From assembly GCA_964568395.1 (NCBI GenBank), contig CAZMPN010000017.1:1-40000 (forward strand): a DNA stretch of 40,000 nucleotides. Direction: 5' to 3'. Positions 7,427 through 14,714 of the stretch are shown piece after piece (the first letter of the stretch is position 1; each line of letters opens with the position of its first letter). The translations under genes and the position numbers were made by a program. The notes beneath the pieces were generated by a model. That model saw nothing but the letters and a program-made list of their open reading frames with translations, searched no databases and was not told the origin of the DNA. The DNA comes from UBA6016 sp964568395 (GTDB lineage: Bacteria > Campylobacterota > Campylobacteria > Campylobacterales > UBA6016).

Positions 7427-8541
7427 CAAAAAAGACCAAAGGGCTTATATATAGCGTATTTGCAGCCTATTGCCTATTGTCTACCCCTGTGTTTGCCGAA
7501 GACGATTTTTTAGACAAAGCGCAAAATAGCTCCGCCTATATAGAAAAAATAAATCCGGAAGAAATGGATTTGTCCAAAATATTCAGCGTAGATTTGAGGC
7601 ACGACGAAAACTTCCTAAAAGCGATAGACAGCTCCATCCAATTTTACACAAGCATTCTCGGGACCGATGAGCAGTTCACGTATGGAAACGAGCAGTATAC
7701 GCCGCTACAGATGCTGCACTCCCTTATTATGTTCAGAAAAATGGTCGCAAAAGATAGGCCGTACGACGAGTTTCTGGTAGAACTAAAAGAGTATTTCGAT
7801 GTTTATAGCGCGGGAGCATCGTCGAACGGTTCGAAATTCACCGGATACTACACTCCCGAAATTCAAGCAAGCCAGGTAAAAACAAAGACTTTCAAATATC
7901 CGCTCTACCTTACGAAAGCGAGACTAAAGTCTTCAAAGCCCGATTTTTACGTCCAGACCAGAAACGATATTCGAACGATGGAGATGGAAGGCGCCGCGAT
8001 ACTGGCGCTAGATGACGGACAGATGCTGAATCTGCAGTATGCGGGCAGGAAAAGAGCGATAGACGAACTTGCGAGCAGAAAAGCGAAGATAGTAAAAAAG
8101 ATAGTAAAAAAAGGCGGTAAAAAAAAGGCCATACTGGTCAAGGTAAGAGAGGCGCCAAAAACAAAGGCCGTCTTTTATATCACGGATACAAAACCGCTAG
8201 GCTCGTTGTCCACCGAGCTGGTGCCGGGATATAGCGCCGCCATGGATATGGATCTGACGCCGGTAGGAAGCCTCATCTACGTCAAAAGCAAAGAGACCTC
8301 TGGATATCCAGGATTTGTTGACGGCAGCGCAAAAGAGGATAAGAAGGCCGGATTTGAGAGCTTTATGCTGGTTCACGATATCGGCGGAGCTATAAAGGGC
8401 GCCGGACGCGTCGATATATATTGCGGCGAAGGCAGGAGTGCCCAAAGCTGCACGTACAACGTGTCATCGAAAGGTTCCGTATATCTTCTGGTAGCAAAAA
8501 AAGAAGCATTAAAAGATTTTTCATCACAAGAGGTTAAATAG
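7417..8541 (+). CDS. mltA: Membrane-bound lytic transglycosylase A-like (MltA)
   Basis: Peptidoglycan lytic transglycosylase that cleaves the MurNAc-GlcNAc bond and forms anhydro-muropeptides in the periplasm. A signal peptide ends near STPVFA-ED (about residue 27), without a lipobox Cys, so it is probably soluble or secreted rather than a lipoprotein like E. coli MltA. The MltA domain starts at FTGYYTPEIQAS (about 141), and the C-terminal 3D domain holds MDMDLTPVGS (about 276) and HDIGGAIKGAGRVDIYCGEG (320-339), with D321 the likely catalytic Asp. A Lys-rich insert (about 221-243, including VKKIVKKGGKKKA) is unusual. The only in-frame start after the TAG at 7402 that keeps the signal peptide is TTG 7417. 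It is the first main gene of an operon with the deacetylase (4-base gap). Confidence 0.88.
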   Translation: MVLAKKTKGLIYSVFAAYCLLSTPVFAEDDFLDKAQNSSAYIEKINPEEMDLSKIFSVDLRHDENFLKAIDSSIQFYTSILGTDEQFTYGNEQYTPLQMLHSLIMFRKMVAKDRPYDEFLVELKEYFDVYSAGASSNGSKFTGYYTPEIQASQVKTKTFKYPLYLTKARLKSSKPDFYVQTRNDIRTMEMEGAAILALDDGQMLNLQYAGRKRAIDELASRKAKIVKKIVKKGGKKKAILVKVREAPKTKAVFYITDTKPLGSLSTELVPGYSAAMDMDLTPVGSLIYVKSKETSGYPGFVDGSAKEDKKAGFESFMLVHDIGGAIKGAGRVDIYCGEGRSAQSCTYNVSSKGSVYLLVAKKEALKDFSSQEVK

Positions 8542-8545
8542 GTTT

Positions 8546-9238
8546 ATGGATAGAAGGCTTTTTACAAAATTATGTCTTGGCGGCGCGGCAAGCGCGCTTA
8601 TGGCTGACGACGGCATAATGGAGAAAAGAAACGTAGAGATTTTCTTGACGGTCGATGACGGCTGGAACCACAAGAAAGAGATTTTGGAGATGGCAAATCA
8701 CTACAAGGTGCCCCTCAATCTGTTTATTATCGGTAAGGTTATCGAGCAAGACCCGAAAATTTGGCAATCGGCGATTGAAAAAGGGCATATGCTGGGCTCA
8801 CACACATACAATCACCACAAGCTTTCAAAAATTGACGAAGAGACCATAATGGCGGATTTCAAGCAGTACAAAAACTGCGTCATAAGCTCTCTTGGCAAAG
8901 AGAATTACGAGAAGATAAGATTCTTCAGATATCCATACGGCGATATGGGCAATAAAAATACGAAGCCGACTACCAAGAAATTGATCGAGGATAGCGGATG
9001 GAAGACGTCGTGGTGGAATATGGATCTATCTTTTGCTTCTTCGTCGTACGGTATGAGGGCGTACAAGGATCCGAAAGACCAACTTGCCTACTTCTCAAGA
9101 AACCTGAAAAGCATAAACGTGCCGCTTTTCCATTTCAAGGATCCGGACGCAAAAGCGATAGAGCTTGTAATAAAATTCGGGCTTGAAAACGGATACAAAT
9201 TTGCAAGGCTGGATAGCAAAAAAGCCCTTCTAAGCTAG
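8546..9238 (+). CDS. Polysaccharide (NodB-type) deacetylase with a possible Tat signal
   Basis: Metal-dependent carbohydrate esterase family 4 enzyme that removes acetyl groups from GlcNAc-type sugars. All five NodB motifs can be read: TVDDGW (D37, D38), SHTYNHH (H86, H90), RYPYG, SWWNMDLSF and FHFKD. The N-terminus MDRRLFTKLCLGGAASALMA has a twin Arg followed by a short hydrophobic stretch, like a Tat signal, so it is probably exported folded with its metal. At 230 aa it is a compact, single-domain form. It lies 4 bases after mltA and 2 bases before the radical SAM gene, so peptidoglycan or a related wall glycan is the likely substrate (inference). Confidence 0.88.
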   Translation: MDRRLFTKLCLGGAASALMADDGIMEKRNVEIFLTVDDGWNHKKEILEMANHYKVPLNLFIIGKVIEQDPKIWQSAIEKGHMLGSHTYNHHKLSKIDEETIMADFKQYKNCVISSLGKENYEKIRFFRYPYGDMGNKNTKPTTKKLIEDSGWKTSWWNMDLSFASSSYGMRAYKDPKDQLAYFSRNLKSINVPLFHFKDPDAKAIELVIKFGLENGYKFARLDSKKALLS

Positions 9239-9240
9239 AT

Positions 9241-10089
9241 ATGCTCTCCAAGGCCTACATAGAGATAACCAATTTTTGCGGCCTAAATTGCGACTTCTGC
9301 GAGCCGAAAAAAGCAAAGCCTACGCAGATGGAGCTTGGCTTATTCGAGAAGATAAACCGGGAGTTGCAGCATAAGACAAAAGATATAGCGTACCATATGC
9401 TCGGCGACCCGGCAACGGTAGAAAATCTAAACGACTATCTGGATATATCTTTAAAATACGCTCTTAGCGTACATATTACGACGAGCGGATACTATCTGGA
9501 CGACGAAATCGAGCGCGCTCTTATGCATAAGGCCGTAAAACAGGTAAACTTTTCGCTCTCCTCTTTTTACTCGAACTACAAACACAACAAGCAGACGTTG
9601 GATGAATATCTATCCAAAATAACCGTTTTTGCCAAAAAGAGCGTCGAAAAACCGAAACGTTTTGTGAATATGAGGCTTTGGAATATCGGGGACGAGCGCT
9701 ATGTCGATTTTAACAGAAACATAGAAACTATTCTAAGACGAGAGTTTGGCGAAAATATCGGCTTTGATACCGAAAAGACGAGATTGGCGCCTTATACGAT
9801 GCTTGTCAAGGATACGATGTTCTCTTGGCCCGGTATAGATAAGGCGGAGCTTGCGAATACGGGAAGCTGCCACGCCATAAAAGGGCAGCTCGGATTTTTG
9901 GTTGACGGCGAAGTTGTGCCGTGCTGTCTTGACGTAAAAGGGGTGATGCGGCTTGGCGATATCAAAACCGCACCGCTTGGCGAAATATTGAACTCAAAAC
10001 GTGCGACCGATATGAAACGAGGTTTTGCGCAGAACGTATTAACGGAAAAAATGTGCCGCACCTGCGGCTTTAGGGAGATACGGCTATAG
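9241..10089 (+). CDS. Radical SAM/SPASM domain protein
   Basis: 282 aa. The radical SAM cluster motif is C13-x3-C17-x2-C20 (NFCGLNCDFC) at the very N-terminus. A C-terminal SPASM-like domain carries further cysteines (GSCHAIKG, VVPCCLDVKG, MCRTCGF) for auxiliary iron-sulfur clusters, with the typical LGDIKTAPLGEILNSKR segment. Such enzymes modify peptides, cofactors or carbohydrates by radical chemistry; the substrate here is unknown. The ATG follows the deacetylase stop after 2 bases, so it belongs to the mltA operon. Its stop overlaps that of the convergent GGDEF gene: both stops lie in the palindrome CTATAG (10084-10089). Confidence 0.85.
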   Translation: MLSKAYIEITNFCGLNCDFCEPKKAKPTQMELGLFEKINRELQHKTKDIAYHMLGDPATVENLNDYLDISLKYALSVHITTSGYYLDDEIERALMHKAVKQVNFSLSSFYSNYKHNKQTLDEYLSKITVFAKKSVEKPKRFVNMRLWNIGDERYVDFNRNIETILRREFGENIGFDTEKTRLAPYTMLVKDTMFSWPGIDKAELANTGSCHAIKGQLGFLVDGEVVPCCLDVKGVMRLGDIKTAPLGEILNSKRATDMKRGFAQNVLTEKMCRTCGFREIRL

Positions 10090-11358
10090 GGCGGCTACGA
10101 GGTTTCTGCCGCCTTTTTTTGCCTCATATAGAGCATCGTCTACACGTTTTAACATATCCCTGGCGTTTGATTCGAGCCTGTACTCGGAAATACCGAAACT
10201 AGCGGTCACCTTTCCGGCTTTGCCGAAATTGGTGCTTTCTATTATTTTCCTGAGGCTTTCCGCCGTTGATTTTGCGCCTTCCAAATCGGTATTAGGAAGC
10301 ATCAGCATAAACTCTTCCCCGCCCCATCTCGCAAACACGTCCGTTTCTCTAACGTTTGCAGAAACGACCTCGCATAATTTTACGAGCACTTCGTCGCCCA
10401 CATCATGTCCATATGTATCGTTGATGTCTTTGAAGTGGTCTATATCAAACATAACGAGTGAAAGCGGCAGATTATATCTATCCGATTTTTTTACCTCGAA
10501 AGAGAGAAGTTCGTTTAGTTTCAGCCTATTGTATATTTTCGTCAACGGATCTGTGGTGGCTAGTTTTTCCAGTATCTTCGCCTCTTCTTCCATATCCGTA
10601 ATATCGGAGAAAGATACTATATACAGATCTTCGTCCTCTTCCGGGAATTTAGTCGTCTTGACCATGAACGTCCTAGGCTCTCCGCTCTTGATATCGACTA
10701 TCTTCGCTATATTCCGCTCAAACTTGTTTTCTATGATATTCCTTACCCAGCTCTCGCCCTCTATTCTGTGTATCGCCTTTTCGTCGTCTATGAACTGCGA
10801 ATCCAGCGTCCCGTAAAACGATATAAAATCGGAGAGTCCGCTTCTGCCGAAAAAGTCGAAAAAGCTCTTATTGGCTTCGACTATATTGATACCGTCCGTC
10901 AAGATGATCATATTGTCTTGGAAGTTCAAAATCGTCTCGAATCTTCTTCTTTGCTTTTCAAGCTCTTTTTCGAGGATGATGTCATGACTCTTTTTCTCGA
11001 TGACGGATATTAGATTGTCGGTATCCACAGGCTTTAGCAGAAAGTCGCTGACGTTTATCTCTATCGCTTCCAGCAAAAATTCCGACTCGCTATGGGCCGT
11101 AGTGATAATAATAGGAATCGCCCTATCTATCTCTCTTATCTCGCGAGCCATCTCCAGACCTGTCATCTGCGGCATTTTAATATCGGTGACGATTATGTCC
11201 GGCTTATATTCATTGAAAGTTTTAAGCCCCTCCTCGCCGTTAGAAGCCGTCAAGACATCCTTAACAACACGCTTTAGAAGTCTCTCAAGCTGCTCTCTAA
11301 TGATAGCTTCATCTTCAACATACAAAAGTTTTATTGGGATTTTGCTTTTTATCTCCAC
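10084..11358 (-). CDS. Response regulator with PAS and GGDEF output (diguanylate cyclase)
   Basis: 424 aa. Receiver domain (about 8-125) with acceptor D59 in VTDIKMP and the conserved LLKPV; PAS domain (about 135-255); GGDEF domain (about 262-424). The active site reads GGEEF (346-350), a functional variant, and RETD ends 5 residues before it, the expected allosteric I-site (RxxD). I infer an active diguanylate cyclase switched by phosphorylation, subject to product inhibition. It starts with GTG 3 bases after the single-domain receiver gene, and a kinase gene lies just upstream, so a kinase-receiver-receiver/cyclase phosphorelay is likely. The Shine-Dalgarno before the GTG is poor (AGGG only one base away), which suggests coupled translation. 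Confidence 0.93.
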   Translation of the reverse strand: MEIKSKIPIKLLYVEDEAIIREQLERLLKRVVKDVLTASNGEEGLKTFNEYKPDIIVTDIKMPQMTGLEMAREIREIDRAIPIIITTAHSESEFLLEAIEINVSDFLLKPVDTDNLISVIEKKSHDIILEKELEKQRRRFETILNFQDNMIILTDGINIVEANKSFFDFFGRSGLSDFISFYGTLDSQFIDDEKAIHRIEGESWVRNIIENKFERNIAKIVDIKSGEPRTFMVKTTKFPEEDEDLYIVSFSDITDMEEEAKILEKLATTDPLTKIYNRLKLNELLSFEVKKSDRYNLPLSLVMFDIDHFKDINDTYGHDVGDEVLVKLCEVVSANVRETDVFARWGGEEFMLMLPNTDLEGAKSTAESLRKIIESTNFGKAGKVTASFGISEYRLESNARDMLKRVDDALYEAKKGGRNLVAAL

Positions 11359-11361
11359 GCC

Positions 11362-11733
11362 CTATCCATTATCAACATCAAAATAACTATTAATAGTCTC
11401 CACAAGATCCACGAGCGCCACCGGCTTAAAAAGCGTCTTATCGGCATCGTTTACCATATATTCCGGGTCTTTGTAGGCTGTCAGCATGACGCACGGTATC
11501 TTGCTGGCCTCTTTTACTTTGGCTATAAACTCCCTTCCGTTCATAATAGGCATCTCTATGTCGCTAAGCACTATATCCGGAGAGTGCTCGAAAAAAGCCT
11601 TTACGGCTTCCGCACCGTTTTCGCACAGTATTATCTCTTCGTAGACCCTGCTCAAGGCCTTGCCTACCGCCTCCCTGATGATATCCTCATCTTCGGCGTA
11701 CAAGACTTTTATCTTTTTTTTGTCTTGCATCAT
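11362..11733 (-). CDS. Single-domain response regulator (receiver only)
   Basis: 123 aa, a lone CheY-like receiver: acidic pocket AEDED (13-17), acceptor D58 in LSDIEMP, switch Thr in MLTAY and Lys in LFKPV. No output domain. Its start overlaps the stop of the upstream kinase by 4 bases, and the GGDEF regulator follows after 3 bases. It may act as a phosphate sink or shuttle between the kinase and the cyclase regulator (inference from context). Confidence 0.9.
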   Translation of the reverse strand: MMQDKKKIKVLYAEDEDIIREAVGKALSRVYEEIILCENGAEAVKAFFEHSPDIVLSDIEMPIMNGREFIAKVKEASKIPCVMLTAYKDPEYMVNDADKTLFKPVALVDLVETINSYFDVDNG

Positions 11734-13106
11734 GCTTCCTTTTTACCCATCAGGGTAAGCTCTATCTGAAATCTGGCGCCGTTTGGCTCGTTAAGCGCAA
11801 AAATAAAACCGTTCATATTGTCTTCTATGATCATCTTGCACATATAAAGCCCTATTCCCGTACCCTTTGTCTGGTCTTTCGTCGTAAAATACGGCTCGAA
11901 TATCTTTTCTAGAATATCCGGAGCTATTCCGCCGCCGTTGTCGGTGACGGTCAAAACGGCCATATTTTCTTTATTTTTATATGTCTTTATCTCTATTTTG
12001 CCGCCCTTCTTGGCGACTCCTAGTTTTTCGATTATCGCATCTTTTGCGTTCGTAATCAAGTTTAACACAACCTGCTTGAATTCATTTTCATACCCGTCGA
12101 CGATTAACTCCTCTTCGGCAAACTCCGTAACGACGTCAACCAGACTGCTCTTTAGTTGCGAATCGGCTATTTTCAGGACTTCCAATACCGTCTTATTGAT
12201 ACCGAACGGCGCCTTTGGCTTATCCGGCCTAAAAAAGTTCCTAAAATCATCTATCGTCTTGGACATATACTTCACTTGAGCCATGGCGTCGCCCGTAAGG
12301 CGGTCTAAATATTTTTCGTCCAAATCGTTCAGCTGGTATGAAAGCTTCATATCCTGTATCATGAGCCCAAGGGCGTTCAGCGGCTGTCTCCACTGGTGGG
12401 CTATGGCGCCTATCATTTCGCCCATGGCGGCCATCTTGCTCTGCTGGATAAGGAGTTTATCTTTTTTCCTGATCTCCATAACGCTCTTTTCGACCATCGT
12501 TTCCAGATTTTCGTTTATCTCTTTTAGTTTTTCTTCGGCGTCCTTTCTTGCGGTTATATCTAAGCAGATAAACATCTTTACGCTTTTGCCGTCCATCCAC
12601 TCCCCGAGCTTCTCGGTTACGGCGTACCACTCTTTCGTCAATTCGTTGTAGTACTCATAGGAGGAGGCCGCGATATCGCACTCTCTGGATTCGTGCGGAT
12701 TATTGGTGGCGCTATACGAATCTTTGCCTACCATCTCTCCGAATTTCGATATGGCGTAATTATTCGCAAAGATTACCTCGTGCTTGGCGGTATCGCTAAC
12801 GTATATGATTGCGTTTATCGAGTCTAGGACGCCGGCGAAGTTCCTGTTTATGGCTCTTAGGTTTTTGGCCATAACTTCTGTCTTTTCTATTTGCTCTTTT
12901 AGTTTTCGGGAAGAGGATATTGTTTTGTAGATAAACAGCAGCGATAAAAAAACGAAAACGGAAGCGAACGAAGTCTTGAACGCAAATATAAAACCGTTTG
13001 CGTCTATCTGCGGGTTATTCTCGTACGCCGCAAGCGCAAAAATGACCATCTCCAGAACAACAAATATAGAACTAAATACAAACAGTATGCGTTTATTTTT
13101 ATTCAT
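11730..13106 (-). CDS. Membrane PAS histidine kinase (HQWRQPLN type)
   Basis: 458 aa. Two membrane helices (about 8-27 and 44-62) flank a very short periplasmic loop, so sensing is probably in the membrane or cytoplasm. A PAS domain (about 90-190), a short coiled coil, then the dimerisation H-box with H237 in AHQWRQPLN, and an HATPase domain with N-box NLITNAKDA, G1 TDNGGGI, F-box FEPYFTTK and G2 GTGIGLYM follow. The partner regulators are the two downstream genes, translationally coupled by a 4-base overlap. It shares a 32-residue identical stretch around the H-box with the kinase at 30147-31685, so the two are close paralogues. The ribosome site before the ATG is weak. Confidence 0.93.
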   Translation of the reverse strand: MNKNKRILFVFSSIFVVLEMVIFALAAYENNPQIDANGFIFAFKTSFASVFVFLSLLFIYKTISSSRKLKEQIEKTEVMAKNLRAINRNFAGVLDSINAIIYVSDTAKHEVIFANNYAISKFGEMVGKDSYSATNNPHESRECDIAASSYEYYNELTKEWYAVTEKLGEWMDGKSVKMFICLDITARKDAEEKLKEINENLETMVEKSVMEIRKKDKLLIQQSKMAAMGEMIGAIAHQWRQPLNALGLMIQDMKLSYQLNDLDEKYLDRLTGDAMAQVKYMSKTIDDFRNFFRPDKPKAPFGINKTVLEVLKIADSQLKSSLVDVVTEFAEEELIVDGYENEFKQVVLNLITNAKDAIIEKLGVAKKGGKIEIKTYKNKENMAVLTVTDNGGGIAPDILEKIFEPYFTTKDQTKGTGIGLYMCKMIIEDNMNGFIFALNEPNGARFQIELTLMGKKEA

Positions 13107-13165
13107 ACGTTACTGTACAATAAAACGACAAAAATATTAGCTTAAACAACAAAAAAACTACCGTT

Positions 13166-13807
13166 TTACGCCTTCAGCTTATAGCATTTGTTCTTGAGCC
13201 TTTCGATAAGACCTGCGTCGGAGAGCTGCTTAAATGTAGACACTACCGTCGGCTTGCTTACGTTTACCGCCTCCATCACGTTTTCGTAAGAACCCCAATA
13301 TATACCGTCCTGATCGGCTTTTTCTAGCAGATGTCTTATAATCTCTATTTTTTTGCCGCCGACAAAAACAGAGATGGCGTTAATCAGCTTCTTGCTTATC
13401 TCCAGCTCGCCCTCCTGTTTTTTTGTTTTTAGGATCGAGAGAATTTGGGAGAACAGCTCCTTGATTTGCACCGGCTTCAATATATAGCCGTCAACCCTCA
13501 GCTTAATGGAATCCAAAAAGAAATTTGTCTCGCTATACGCCGTAGCTATCAAAACTATATCCGGCCTTATCTTTTCCTCCATAAGGCGTTTAATAAGCTC
13601 CAAACCGTTCAGCCTCGGCATCAGAATATCGGTTATCAGCACGTCCGGTCTAGAGTTCTTGATTGCGTCATAGGCCTCTATGCCGTCTTTTGCGGCGACA
13701 ATCGAGCCGAAAAAATCCTCCAGCAATCCGGCTACTATGCCCCTCACTTCGTCGTCATCCTCTGCAAAAACAACGGAAAGTTTTTTGAGCTCCGAATAAT
13801 CCATCAC
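13166..13807 (-). CDS. Response regulator with RepL-like winged-helix output
   Basis: 213 aa. Receiver domain (about 8-125) with acceptor D60 in ITDILMP and YILKPV. The C-terminal 75 residues (VGGKKIEIIRHLLEKADQDG..., SKPTVVSTFKQLSDAGLIER) resemble the winged helix of plasmid RepL replication proteins and MarR-type regulators rather than OmpR, NarL or NtrC outputs. I infer DNA binding and transcription control switched by phosphorylation. A GTG (13807) and an ATG (13804) are both possible starts; GGGA lies upstream. It follows kdsA by 19 bases and precedes the kinase by 59 bases on the same strand, so it may be the transcription branch of that kinase or be co-transcribed with kdsA. Confidence 0.85.
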   Translation of the reverse strand: MMDYSELKKLSVVFAEDDDEVRGIVAGLLEDFFGSIVAAKDGIEAYDAIKNSRPDVLITDILMPRLNGLELIKRLMEEKIRPDIVLIATAYSETNFFLDSIKLRVDGYILKPVQIKELFSQILSILKTKKQEGELEISKKLINAISVFVGGKKIEIIRHLLEKADQDGIYWGSYENVMEAVNVSKPTVVSTFKQLSDAGLIERLKNKCYKLKA

Positions 13808-13826
13808 GCCGACTTCCCTTTTTTGT

Positions 13827-14645
13827 TTATTTGAACGTACCGGCCAATTCTACGGTTTTTTTCAGCGTCGGCAAAAATTTGACGAACTCGTCCAGGCTCA
13901 TCATCGTAGAGGCGTCCGAGAGCGCTTTTTTTGGCTCCGGATGCACCTCGAAGAAAAATCCTTTTACGTTGCATATCGCCGCACATTTCGCAAGATACGG
14001 GGCGTATTCCGGATTCCCTCCGCTTTTATTACCCTCCCCGCCCGGTTTTTGAGTGGAATGCGTAGCGTCCATAATAAGAGGAAAGCCGAAAGAGGCCATA
14101 TCGAGCATATTTCTATAATCAACCACTAAATTGTTATATCCGAACATCGTGCCGCGCTCCGTCAACATAATCTTATCCGTACCGCTCTCTTTTAGTTTAC
14201 TCACTACGTTTTTCATATCCTCGCCGGACATAAACTGCGGTTTTTTGACGTTTACCGGTTTGCCTGTCTTTGCGGCCGCTACCAGCAGGTCCGTCTGACG
14301 AGCCAAAAATGCCGGTATTTGCAGAATATCTACGTATTTTGCGGCCATATCCGCTTGATAACTTTCGTGTATATCGGTCACGGTAGGTACGCCGAACTTG
14401 TCCGATATTCTTTTTAGCTCCTTTAGTCCATCTTCTATTCCGGGACCCCTACAGCTACTTATTGAGCTTCTGTTTGCCTTGTCGAAAGAGGCCTTGAAGA
14501 CATATTTTATCTCCAGTTCTTTGCAGGCAGCCGAAAGCCTTGAGGCTATCTCGTCGTTTATCTCGGCGCTTTCCAATACGCAAGGTCCGGCAAACAAAAA
14601 CATATCATTGTCGGTTATTTCAAAAAAATCGCCTATCTTCATCAT
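13827..14645 (-). CDS. kdsA: 3-deoxy-D-manno-octulosonate 8-phosphate synthase
   Basis: Condenses phosphoenolpyruvate with arabinose 5-phosphate to KDO 8-phosphate, the first committed step of the LPS inner-core sugar, in the cytosol. The whole TIM barrel is recognisable: AGPCVLES, KASFDKANRSS, VTDIHE, LQIPAFLARQTDL, VNVKKPQFM, LTERG, MDATHSTQ and FFEVHPEPKKALSDAST. Cys22 in GPC, with the later His, Glu and Asp, marks the metal-dependent class (Aquifex-like) rather than the metal-free E. coli class, which has Asn there. I place the start at ATG 14645 because AAGGA lies 5 bases upstream (8 from the next ATG at 14642); the longer TTG version has no support. Divergent from aguA. Confidence 0.95.
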   Translation of the reverse strand: MMKIGDFFEITDNDMFLFAGPCVLESAEINDEIASRLSAACKELEIKYVFKASFDKANRSSISSCRGPGIEDGLKELKRISDKFGVPTVTDIHESYQADMAAKYVDILQIPAFLARQTDLLVAAAKTGKPVNVKKPQFMSGEDMKNVVSKLKESGTDKIMLTERGTMFGYNNLVVDYRNMLDMASFGFPLIMDATHSTQKPGGEGNKSGGNPEYAPYLAKCAAICNVKGFFFEVHPEPKKALSDASTMMSLDEFVKFLPTLKKTVELAGTFK

Positions 14646-14667
14646 CAAAATCCTTATATTCTTTAGC

Positions 14668-14694
14668 AATTGTAAGAGGTTTTAGCTTACAATT
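14668..14694. promoter_or_regulatory. Divergent, symmetrical kdsA/aguA promoter region
   Basis: A perfect 9-bp inverted repeat, AATTGTAAG (14668-14676) and CTTACAATT (14686-14694), with a 9-base spacer. Each arm holds an outward-facing TACAAT: minus 14674-14669 for kdsA and plus 14688-14693 for aguA. Both would give start sites near 14662 and 14700 and leaders of about 15-17 bases that just contain each ribosome site. The two -10 boxes are so close that polymerase could not occupy both at once (inference). It could also be an operator for a dimeric regulator. Confidence 0.55.
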
Positions 14695-14714
14695 TACGCT
14701 AAAAAAGGCGTATC

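Noticed and set aside
7358..8541. mltA as a frameshifted gene with its true start at 7358
   Set aside because: The mltA frame has its own complete signal peptide after TTG 7417, so no missing part needs to be supplied by the leader frame.
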